Below, in pieces: positions 43,297 to 50,998 of a stretch of DNA of 64,000 nt. A program made the translations under genes and the position numbers. Source of the DNA: Planctomycetaceae bacterium (GTDB lineage Bacteria; Planctomycetota; Phycisphaerae; UBA1845; UTPLA1); NCBI GenBank assembly GCA_011525745.1, contig WYBU01000124.1, positions 62,001 to 126,000 of the forward strand, given 5' to 3'. Position 1 is the first letter of the stretch, and each line of letters opens with the position of its first letter. The notes under the pieces are model-generated. The model saw only the letters and a program-made list of their open reading frames with translations, made no database searches and was not told where the DNA came from.

Positions 43297-44211
43297 ATGG
43301 ATCAGATTTGTCGTGATTCGCCGATGCGGCGATTCCTGCGGCGCCGATCGGCGCGGGGCGGGTTGACCCTGCTCGCCGCCATCGCCACCGCCTGCCTCAT
43401 CTCGTTGCCCTGGAGCCTGGATCGCTACGACGATTCCGATCTGAAAGTCGCACGCCGCCCGCCCGGCCCGCTCGGCGGCTTCATGGGCACCGATCTGCTC
43501 GGACGTTCGCTGGCAATGCGCGTCCTGCTGGGCGGCGTCGTCAGCCTGTCCGTCGGCGCGGCGGCGGCCGCCATCAGCGTACTCATCGGCGTCGGCTGGG
43601 GCCTGACGGCCGGCTGGTGCGGCGGGCGCATCGACCGCGTAATGATGCGCGTCGTCGACGTCCTGTACGGGCTGCCCTACATCCTGCTCGTGATTCTGCT
43701 GAAAGTGGCGCTGGACGACGTGATGATCCGCCGCCTCGGCTGGAGCGTCGCCGGCGCGAATCTGATCATACTTATCGTCGCGCTGAGTTCCGTGAGCTGG
43801 CTGACGATGGCGCGCGTCATTCGCGGACAGGTGCTGTCGCTCCGCAGCCGGCCGTTCATCGACGCCGCGCGCGTCATGGGACTGCCCGGCTGGCGCATCG
43901 CGTGGTCGCACCTGCTGCCCAACCTCGTCGGGCCGATCGTCGTTTACGGCACGCTGACCGCGCCGCAGGCGATCCTTCAGGAATCGTTCCTCAGCTTTCT
44001 GGGCATCGGCATCGAGCGGCCGACGCCGAGCTGGGGCAATCTGGCGGCCGACGGCGTGTCGGCGGTCAACAATGTCGAGAGTTTTTGGTGGCTGCTGCTG
44101 TTCCCGTGCGGCGTCCTGACGACAACGCTGCTGTCGCTGCATTTCATCGGCGAGGGCCTGCGTGCCGCGTGGGATCCGTCGGCACACGAGTCGCCATCGC
44201 GTCAGGCGTGA
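43297..44211 (+). CDS. ABC transporter permease, OppC/DppC type
   Basis: This 304-residue inner-membrane protein has an N-terminal span (GGLTLLAAIATACLISLPW), then the OppC_N-like HRLGTDLLGRSL phrase here as GGFMGTDLLGRSLAMRVLLG G, about five more spans and the EAA loop FIDAARVMGLPGWRIAWSHL LPNLVGPIVVYG, with the C-terminal ESFLSFLGIGIERPTPSWGN. These are the marks of the second permease of oligopeptide or dipeptide importers. OppB, OppD, OppF and a binding protein are not nearby, so this is an orphan in the window. The ATG at MDQICRD is chosen as upstream codons are repeat-like. Confidence 0.88.
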   Translation: MDQICRDSPMRRFLRRRSARGGLTLLAAIATACLISLPWSLDRYDDSDLKVARRPPGPLGGFMGTDLLGRSLAMRVLLGGVVSLSVGAAAAAISVLIGVGWGLTAGWCGGRIDRVMMRVVDVLYGLPYILLVILLKVALDDVMIRRLGWSVAGANLIILIVALSSVSWLTMARVIRGQVLSLRSRPFIDAARVMGLPGWRIAWSHLLPNLVGPIVVYGTLTAPQAILQESFLSFLGIGIERPTPSWGNLAADGVSAVNNVESFWWLLLFPCGVLTTTLLSLHFIGEGLRAAWDPSAHESPSRQA

Positions 44212-44878
44212 GCGTCGCCAGGGCCTCCGCCGCCGTCGCGTGGTATTGAATTACCCGCGCTGAATCCCGATCATGCCCGCGAGGGCCGGGCTTGCGGATG
44301 TAGCACAGCCGCCCCCGGCTGTGAATGGGGCACAGCCGCCCCCGGCTGTTGTCGGGTGGTACGGGCGTCCCGCCCGTCCCCGCGTGGCACGCGTTTGCAG
44401 TCCGTGGGGCACAGCCGCCCCCGGCTGTGGGTCGTACGGCTGTCCCGCCCGGCCCCGCATGGCACGCGCTTGCAGCCCGTGGGGCACAGCCGCCCCCGGC
44501 TGTGGGTCGTACGGCTGTCCCGCCCGGCCCCGCATGGCACGCGCTTGCAGCCCGTGGGGCACAGCCGCCCCCGGCTGTGGGTCGTACGGGTGTCCCGCCC
44601 GGCCCCGCATGGCACGGGCTTGTAGCCCGTGAAAAACCGAGCCCCGAGCGCAAGCGCCGGGGCCAACCTCGCGACTCTGCGATACCGCACCGCTGACGCA
44701 TGCGGCCCCGATTCAGACGGGCTGCAAGCCCGTGCCACGCGGAAACGAGACGCGCACGTAAGTAAGCGTTGCCCGCCCATGCGCACGGGAGAGCGAAGTT
44801 GTTTCGCACGGGCTGCAAGCCCGTGCCACGCGGCATGATGGCCTGCCGTATATTGCATCACACCCTCCGGAGCACCGC
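44212..44878. repeat. 75-bp tandem array upstream of the symporter gene
   Basis: Units starting at 44404, 44479 and 44554 repeat with a 75-base period. Each holds GGGGCACAGCCGCCCCCGGC and a ggtcgtacggctgtcccgcc hairpin, and a GGCACGCGCTTGCAGCCCGT stem. Related partial units extend from 44298 to 44835. The same 75-bp unit recurs at 47130-47430 on the other side of the symporter gene. Confidence 0.9.
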
Positions 44879-46831
44879 ATGAACGATCTCCTCGCTTCGT
44901 TGCTCGAAACCGTCTCCGGCGTCATCTCCAGCGCCAACGATTTCCTCTGGGGAATTCACACGTTCATCGCACTGCTCGGGACCGGCATCCTCTTCAGCGT
45001 CTGGAGCAAGTTCATTCAGTACCGCGCGCTGACCCACGGCGTCTCGGTCATTCGCGGCAGGTACGACGACAAGAACGACCCCGGCGCGATCAACCACTTC
45101 CAGGCCCTGTCCACCGCCCTGTCGGGAACCGTCGGACTCGGCAACATCGGCGGCGTCGCCCTGGCCATCGGCGTCGGCGGACCCGGGGCGCTGTTCTGGA
45201 TGTGGGTCACCGGCTTCCTCGGCATGGCCATCAAGAGCGTCGAAGTCACGCTCGCCATGATCTACCGCGACACCACTGAGCCGGACAACCCGCACGGCGG
45301 CGCGATGTTCGTCATCGACCGCGGACTCGGCGAAAAACACCCGCGCTACCGCGTTCTCGCCCGCGCCATCGGCATCGCCTTCTGCATCACCCTGCTGATC
45401 AGCACCTTCACCGGCGGCAACATGTTCCAGGCCTGGAACGTCGCCGACATCACCAATCAGTACTTCGGCATGCCGCAAGTGTTCACCGGCATCATCCTCG
45501 CGTTCCTCACCGGCCTCGTGATCATCGGCGGCATCAAGCGCATCGGCAACGTGACCGGCCGGCTCGTGCCGTTCATGTGCGGCCTGTATGTCGTCGCGGG
45601 ACTCGTCGTGCTGTTCATCGAGGCCGCCAACGTGCCGGCGCTGCTGCTGAAAGTCGTGCAGGACGCCTTCAACCCCAACGAGGCCGCCGGGGCGTTCATC
45701 GGCGCGGGCGCCTGGTTCGGCCTGACGACCGGCCTGCGACGCTCGCTGTTCAGCAACGAAGCCGGCCAGGGTTCCTCGCCCATCGCCCACTCGGCCGCCA
45801 AGACCGACGAACCGGTGCGCGAAGGCATCGTCGCCGGGCTGGAACCCTTCATCGACACGTGTCTGGTCTGCACGCTGACCGCGCTGGTCATTCTGGCGAC
45901 CGGCACGTGGGACCGCGGAGCCGTCGCGGACATTCGGGGCGACGTGCTACTGGTGCGGGTGATCGAAACACCGACTGACGCCGAGGGAACCGCGGACGGC
46001 GAAAAAGCCCCGTCCGAGCCGCGGGTGGCGTGGATCGTCGAGGCCCCCGTGACCATCGACAGCCTGCCGACGCTGCCCGCGCCGGACTCGTGGGAACCGG
46101 GCAACGGTCTGTTTCTGCTGGCCGAGATTCCGGACAATCTGAATCACGATACCGCCTCCAATCGCATTCGCGTGACGGCCACGATCGCCGTCGTCGCCGA
46201 CGCCGATCTCGTTGAGCCGCGGGATGAGTCCGGCGCGATTCAGCGCGCCCAGCGCGAGCAGCGGCGGCGCCGCCTGTCCGAGGCGGGCCTGGAGGTCGGC
46301 GATAAATATGTGCGATGGGACGTCGTCTCGCCCGACGGTCCCTGGCAGACGCCGATCACGCCGGAAACGCAGGTGCGCCTGCTGGACAAGGGGGTGTACC
46401 GCAACTTCATCGGCGCGGCGCTGGCGGCGCACGCCTTCGATCGCGCCATTCCCGGCCTGGGCAAGTGGCTCGTGACCGTGGCGGCCTGGCTGTTCGCCTA
46501 TTCGACCATGATCTCGTGGGCCTACTACGGCGAGCAGGGGATCATCTACATCTTCCGCCGCCGCTTTATCATGACGTATAAGGTCATTTATTGCGGCCTG
46601 GCGGTCTTCGTCACGCTGCCGGGCTTCATCACCACCACCGGCCAGCTCGAGAACCTGGCCGACCTGGGCACGGGCGTCATGCTGTTCGCCAACCTGCCGA
46701 TCATCCTGTTCATGGGCCATCAGGCCATGCGCGCGTTCCGCGACTATTTCAGCCGACTGGACTCCGGCCGGATGGAGAGCCACGCCGCCCCCGCGCTGAC
46801 GGACGTGGTGGAAGGGCGGGATGTGAGGTGA
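44879..46831 (+). CDS. Sodium:alanine symporter family protein with large insert
   Basis: This 650-residue transporter belongs to the AGCS family, which imports alanine or glycine with sodium. Hallmarks: ALSTALSGTVGLGNIGGVAL AIGVGGPGALFWMW, GGAMFVIDRGLG, GLTTGLRRSLFSNEAGQGSS PIAHSAAKTDEPVREG, and FAYSTMISWAYYGEQGIIYI F near the end. Between residues ~345 and 515, after the span ALVILATGTW, lies about 165 extra residues (VLLVRVIETPTDAEG..., PDSWEPGNGLFLLAEIP, VTATIAVVADADLVEP) where usual members have a short loop of about 20. The insert is beta-rich with a charged helix (RAQREQRRRRLSEAGLEVGD) and should face one side of the membrane. Confidence 0.9.
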   Translation: MNDLLASLLETVSGVISSANDFLWGIHTFIALLGTGILFSVWSKFIQYRALTHGVSVIRGRYDDKNDPGAINHFQALSTALSGTVGLGNIGGVALAIGVGGPGALFWMWVTGFLGMAIKSVEVTLAMIYRDTTEPDNPHGGAMFVIDRGLGEKHPRYRVLARAIGIAFCITLLISTFTGGNMFQAWNVADITNQYFGMPQVFTGIILAFLTGLVIIGGIKRIGNVTGRLVPFMCGLYVVAGLVVLFIEAANVPALLLKVVQDAFNPNEAAGAFIGAGAWFGLTTGLRRSLFSNEAGQGSSPIAHSAAKTDEPVREGIVAGLEPFIDTCLVCTLTALVILATGTWDRGAVADIRGDVLLVRVIETPTDAEGTADGEKAPSEPRVAWIVEAPVTIDSLPTLPAPDSWEPGNGLFLLAEIPDNLNHDTASNRIRVTATIAVVADADLVEPRDESGAIQRAQREQRRRRLSEAGLEVGDKYVRWDVVSPDGPWQTPITPETQVRLLDKGVYRNFIGAALAAHAFDRAIPGLGKWLVTVAAWLFAYSTMISWAYYGEQGIIYIFRRRFIMTYKVIYCGLAVFVTLPGFITTTGQLENLADLGTGVMLFANLPIILFMGHQAMRAFRDYFSRLDSGRMESHAAPALTDVVEGRDVR

Positions 46832-47479
46832 AAGTCGAAAGGCGAAAGTCGAAATAAAACGTCGAAATGTCGAAAAGTCAAAAAAAAGGCACGAAGGCAC
46901 GAAGGCACGAAGGCACCAAGGCATGTAGGCACGTAGGCACGTAGGCACGAAGGCACGTAGGCACGAAGGCACGTAGGCACGAAGGGGAAAGAAGTGAGCG
47001 ACGAAGCGGCCCCGCGCAGGCCGTGGAGCAGCGAAGGGAACGTTGTTGGGAATCGGCTTTCGAAGCGCACCGCCCCGCCTGCGCGGCGGTCCAGCCAGCG
47101 GAATGTCGCGTGGCAAGGGCCAGCAGTCCGTGGGGCACAGCCGCCCCCGGCTGTGAGTCGTACGGGTGTCCCGCCCATCCCCGCGTGGCAAGGGCTTGCA
47201 GTCCGTGGGGCACAGCCACCCCCGGCTGTGGGTCGCACGAGTGTCCCGCCCGTCCCCGCGTGGCAAGGGCCTGCAGTCCGTGGGGCACAGCCGCCCCCGC
47301 CTGTGTTGAATGGGGCACAGCCGCCCCCGGCTGTGGGTCGCACGAGTGTCCCGCCCGTCCCCGCGTGCCAAGGGCTTGCAGTCCGTGGGGCACAGCCGCC
47401 CCCGGCTGTGTGTCGTAACGGCGTCCCGCCCGTCCAATCGGCTGCTCGCGAGGGCTTGGCCGAATTGAGTTCCGCCATG
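46832..47479. repeat. Complex repeat tract: TTTCGAC, AGGCACGA octamers, 75-bp array
   Basis: 46826-46880 carries a tract of gtcgaaa-type words (aaagtcgaaaggcgaaagtc). 46887-46982 has twelve copies of the octamer AGGCACGA or AGGCACGT. 47130-47430 has at least four of the 75-bp units seen at 44404. 47443-47465 is half of the CAAGCCCTTG element (tgctcgcgagggcttggccg). No gene is called. Confidence 0.9.
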
Positions 47480-48111
47480 CGCAAGGACATGCCGACTTCG
47501 ACACCGATTTCGGCTATGATTCCGGCGGATGGCTCAACCGCTTGACGGGGCCGGGGCTGCCGGCGTACGGGGCGGTGTACGGCTTCGCCGCCGACAGCGA
47601 TTTGGTCTCGCAGATTGCCTACAAGAGCGATTCGAGCACGACCGTCGCCAGCACGATTCCGAGCTCCGACAGCACGCGCGACCTGATCACGTCGATCGAG
47701 AACAAGTGGGGCGCGACGAGCGTGAGCAAGTACGAGTACACGAATGATGCGCTCGGCCGGCGCACCAGCGTCACCGTCAGCGGCAGCGCCTTCAACACGA
47801 CTGGCACGACCGGCTTCGACCTGTTCACGTATAACGACCGCAACGAGTTGGCGACGGCCAGGCGTTACACCGGCGGCACGCTGGAGAACCCCACGAATCC
47901 GGTGTACACGCGGCACTTCGGCTACGAATACGACCCCATCGGCAATCGCGAGAGCTACCAGATCGGCCAGGGCACCCGCGGGAACTATGCTTACGCCGAA
48001 CAGGCTGAGTGTCTCAACGTGTGTGAAACAGTACATTGGTACTGCGCCGGGCTGCGTGACTGTCGCCACTTTGCATTTGGGTGGTATCACGAATTCACGG
48101 GCTCATGCTAA
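47480..48111 (+). pseudogene. RHS/YD-repeat core fragment 1
   Basis: The frame reads ADFDTDFGYDSGGWLNRLTG PGLPAYGAVYGFA, then LVSQIAYKSDSSTTVASTIP and RRTSVTVSGSAFNTTGTTGF, YNDRNELATARRYTGGTLEN, and YEYDPIGNRESYQIGQGTRG. These are YD/RHS repeats from the shell of an RHS toxin protein. It has no start codon with a ribosome binding site and no N-terminal part, so it is a fragment of a gene that would be thousands of bases longer. After GQGT it changes to a different 40-residue Cys/His-rich tail (CLNVCETVHWYCAGLRDCRH) and stops. Confidence 0.75.
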
Positions 48112-48138
48112 ATCCAAAAATGAGGACACCAGAGTCAT

Positions 48139-48666
48139 ATGCTCAGTGTCGGCCCCAGCCAACGTCTACACACTCGAGGGCGAGCATTGCTTGTACTCGC
48201 GTTGCTCTTGCCGGCCGCCTACGCCTATTACGTGTTTCGACATGTTCGCTACACGAGCTCGATTGCAGCTTGTAACGATGTTTTCGTCGGGCTTGTTCAG
48301 TACATGGAGGCACATGGCGGTCGCTTCCCAGAAAGTGAAGACAAGTTCGTATCCGAAGTCGGGCACCATGATGAGTTGGGGCGTTTGGTCATTCGGCCCG
48401 GGCCTCCGAACAGACGGGCGGGGAAGGTTTACGGAGTACCTATCGAGCCTCTTTCACGATTCTGTATTCCATGGGGTGTAAATTGTCAACAGCTTCGCGA
48501 GTCGGCGGGGATTGTCTACGACAGGCACGGCAAGGAAGTATTCCTACTGCAATCCGACCTGGGTACCGCAACGTCGCAGGCCTATTCTGTTGCTTTATTA
48601 CGGTTTGCACAGGAACTTGGCACGGCGCCGGCCTCACTGTCAGACGGTCCGAGTGACAACGAATGA
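48139..48666 (+). CDS. Single-span membrane protein, RHS cargo 1
   Basis: This 175-residue protein begins MLSVGPSQRLHTRGRALLVL ALLLPAAYAYYVF, an N-terminal anchor or uncleaved signal, followed by a soluble part (CNDVFVGLVQYMEAHGGRFP ESEDKFVSEVGHHDELGRLV). The CNDVFVGLVQYMEAHGGRFP phrase recalls pseudopilin-type and periplasmic proteins but no family is assigned. The sequence is clearly less GC-rich than the RHS fragments around it. Its position, between two RHS fragments, and a size close to the two other cargo genes suggest a toxin, immunity or lipoprotein cassette, which is speculative. Confidence 0.65.
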   Translation: MLSVGPSQRLHTRGRALLVLALLLPAAYAYYVFRHVRYTSSIAACNDVFVGLVQYMEAHGGRFPESEDKFVSEVGHHDELGRLVIRPGPPNRRAGKVYGVPIEPLSRFCIPWGVNCQQLRESAGIVYDRHGKEVFLLQSDLGTATSQAYSVALLRFAQELGTAPASLSDGPSDNE

Positions 48667-48712
48667 GCGAGGAGCTTTCGGCGTACCCGACGGGGCGGAG
48701 TGACCCGGGTGA

Positions 48713-48930
48713 TGGCGCTTCGCGGCCAACGGCGACCTCGTGTCGCAGATCGCCTGGAAGAGCGATTCGAGCACGACCGTCGCCAGCACGATTCCGAGCT
48801 TCGACAGCACGCGCGACCTGATCACGTCGATCGAGAACAAGTGGGGCGCGACGAGCGTGAGCAAGTACGAACACACCAACGATGCCCTGGTCCGCCGGAC
48901 AAGCGTCACGGTCAACCGAGCGCATCTTCG
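48713..48930 (+). pseudogene. RHS core fragment 2
   Basis: The frame FAANGDLVSQIAWKSDSSTT with VASTIPSFDSTRDLITSIEN KWGATSVSKYEHTNDALVRR is almost identical at base level to 47600-47760 of fragment 1. It begins just after a stop codon, has small indels at its left end, and runs at its right end directly into unrelated sequence. It is a truncated duplicate with no start of its own. Confidence 0.8.
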
Positions 48931-49072
48931 GCAAGTAAGGAGGGATTATGTCAATGTCAACATCCAAGCGTTGGCGGCAAATGCCAAAGCACGACAGTGT
49001 GCTTTTCGGGGTGACCCCTGTCAAGTCTGCTGCAAGTGTTCGGCAGCATTTGCGCAGCACGAGGACGTCAAT

Positions 49073-49600
49073 ATGCTACCCCCTTATCGACATGGTGTGG
49101 TCGCATATCGCGCGACCATTAGCGCACTATTGTTGCTCGCAATCTGGACGTGTGCCTCATGCACAGGGAGTGACGAAAAGAATACGGCTGTTGCAACAGA
49201 TCCTAAGACCATGGCGTTAATCGAGTTCGTCTCCCTATCACGCGTCAAAGATGGGACACACACAGTGCAGATTCAGGACGCGGTGGGAATGACATGGTTT
49301 CGCGAAGCGGCCGCTGGCGTGAATCTTGCCGATATCGAATGTGCAAAGGTGGCCGTTGAGGAGTCCTCAGACTGGCCGGGATACGCTTTGGTGTTGCCGA
49401 TTGTCCCCTCCAAACGCGATTCACTCGAACATTGGACAAGAAGCCGAGTAGGTACAGTTGCTGGAATCGTTGTGGCGGCGGAATTGCGCTACACAGCGAA
49501 ACTTGTCGCGCCGATTCGCTCACCTCTTGTAGCACCGGGCTTCGCGCACAAGCAAGAGGCCGAAGAGTTAGCGGGGCGGATTCGAGCAGCTCGATTCTGA
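49073..49600 (+). CDS. Putative lipoprotein or exported protein, RHS cargo 2
   Basis: This 175-residue protein starts at an ATG after GAGGA. The N-terminus (RATISALLLLAIWTCASCTG SDEKN) looks like a lipoprotein signal, with the cysteine in CASCTG a possible lipid site. The body contains ALIEFVSLSRVKDGTHTVQI and GVNLADIECAKVAVEE and then VAAELRYTAKLVAPIRSPLV. The fold resembles SecD/peptidoglycan-type domains only loosely; no family is assigned. It is in the same frame as RHS fragment 2 upstream, but its own ribosome binding site makes a separate start likely. Confidence 0.65.
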   Translation: MLPPYRHGVVAYRATISALLLLAIWTCASCTGSDEKNTAVATDPKTMALIEFVSLSRVKDGTHTVQIQDAVGMTWFREAAAGVNLADIECAKVAVEESSDWPGYALVLPIVPSKRDSLEHWTRSRVGTVAGIVVAAELRYTAKLVAPIRSPLVAPGFAHKQEAEELAGRIRAARF

Positions 49601-49682
49601 CGAACAGAGTACCCTGCAGGCCGGCGAGTACCTTCTGCGAGCAATCAACTAAAAACGTTCCGCGGCGTACGAGCACGGAGCG

Positions 49683-50180
49683 TTGCGGGGTGTCGACAGG
49701 TTTGACTCGCAAGTCTGGCTGCTCGATAAGATCGAGTACCGCGGCCCGCCGCAGGATGGCGGGTATGCCTTCGTGGCCAGCGTCATAGGTACGTTCGAGC
49801 CGCATCGCGACCTCGTGACGTCGGTCGAGAACAAGTGGAACAGCACGACCGTGAGTAAGTTCGAGTACACGAATGATGCGCTGGACCGGCGCACCCTGGA
49901 TACGCCGCGGAGGCTGCCCCCGCAAGGCCGGCCGCGCCGGGCGTCGCGTCAAGGGCGGGCCGACCGGAACGAACTTGCCACGGCCAAGCGCTACAGCGGC
50001 GGTACGCGGGAGAATCCGACCGATCCGGTCTATTCGCGCCACCTCATCTACGACTACGACGGCACCCTTGACATGCCGCGAACGCCGCGCGTTCCGGAAC
50101 GCCTTCGCCGCGCGGCACGCCAAGGGCAGGTCGGCAACCGCGAGAGCGATCAGATCGGCGAGGGGACGGCGACGATGTAG
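49683..50180 (+). pseudogene. RHS core fragment 3 with palindromic inserts
   Basis: The frame FDSQVWLLDKIEYRGPPQDG, VTSVENKWNSTTVSKFEYTN DALDRRT, NELATAKRYSGGTRENPTDP VYSRHLIYDYD and GNRESDQIGEGT aligns with fragment 1. Compared with it there are two extra segments: about 60 bases around 49902-49965 in a GC-rich stretch, and 66 net extra bases at 50061-50132 that contain the 62-base palindrome 50065-50126. Both keep the frame. The fragment has no proper start or N-terminal shell and ends shortly after GEGT. Confidence 0.75.
50065..50126. repeat. 62-bp palindromic element inside RHS fragment 3
   Basis: The left arm cccttgacatgccgcg answers the right arm cgcggcacgccaaggg with two mismatches, around a ttccggaac centre which is itself palindromic. 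It interrupts the fragment-1-like sequence at TACGAC/GGCAAC and adds 66 net bases without breaking the frame. It resembles the intergenic elements at 22825, 27037 and 40506. Confidence 0.8.
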
Positions 50181-50194
50181 GGGCAAAATAAGAA

Positions 50195-50719
50195 ATGAAA
50201 CGATTGCCGCTGATTGTTGTTGCAATTGCACTATGCGCGCTGGCAGTTACGATCTTAGTGCTGCGCAGCAGGGCAGGGGGGGAGTTTGCTGAAGACAGCC
50301 AAAGTGAAATCCCGTTCTACATTCCGCTTGATGCAACCAATGTAAGTCGCCTTCCGCCCAGCTCGCGGATTCCGGACCTTACGGTGCTTACGTACAGTAT
50401 TCCCACGCCGCGCCTGCCAGGCTTTCGCGAGGAAATTGCGGCATATATGTCTGAGAGGGGGTGGAAGGCCGGACCGCCGCCCATGCGCGACCAGGTACCG
50501 GCGGAAGGGCAATGGTCCGTGTGGCGTTCCGAGCCCGAGGGAATCTCACATTACCAGGCAATGTGGCTCAGTGCAGACAATCCTGAGCTTATCGTTGTAT
50601 TCAGTGCTCACAGGGATGAAGCTGATGGTCAGTGCACGCTCATTCTGCGCCATTTCGCAGGAGACTTGGCGATTCAAGGGAGAAAGCAGTACTCAGATCT
50701 GCAATCGAGCGGCGATTGA
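50195..50719 (+). CDS. Single-span membrane protein, RHS cargo 3
   Basis: This 174-residue protein starts MKRLPLIVVAIALCALAVTI LVLRSRAGG, a membrane anchor, and continues FYIPLDATNVSRLPPSSRIP and LPGFREEIAAYMSERGWKAG, then a strand pair (ELIVVFSAHRDEADGQCTLI LRHF). No family is assigned. Like the other two cargo proteins it has ~175 residues, a hydrophobic N-terminus, and lower GC content, and follows directly on an RHS fragment (15 bases after its stop). Confidence 0.65.
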   Translation: MKRLPLIVVAIALCALAVTILVLRSRAGGEFAEDSQSEIPFYIPLDATNVSRLPPSSRIPDLTVLTYSIPTPRLPGFREEIAAYMSERGWKAGPPPMRDQVPAEGQWSVWRSEPEGISHYQAMWLSADNPELIVVFSAHRDEADGQCTLILRHFAGDLAIQGRKQYSDLQSSGD

Positions 50720-50851
50720 ACGCAGGGAGGGCTCCGCACATGCTGTGTCACGTTCGACGGACCAGGACACCGCCACGTTTGGCCTTGTGCATTGGTTCGA
50801 TCAACGCGTGTCCTACGGGCTGCACGTCAGCAACGGCAGCCCGGCGTAAGA

Positions 50852-50899
50852 TTACGGTACGCTATACTGGTATGACAGCCGCGGGCGGCTGAACCGGCC
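50852..50899 (+). pseudogene. RHS fragment 4, tiny remnant
   Basis: The bases encode DYGTLYWYDSRGRLNR, a YD-repeat phrase, in one frame only. It has no start or stop of its own. It marks the right end of the RHS debris, about 100 bases before ftsK. Confidence 0.5.
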
Positions 50900-50998
50900 A
50901 TCTTTTTGCTCCAGACTCGATGCGCTCGCCGCCGATACCGAAGACGGACGGCCGCGCCGATGTTGCGCGCAGCAGATGGCGAAAGCGACGCGTTTCAC

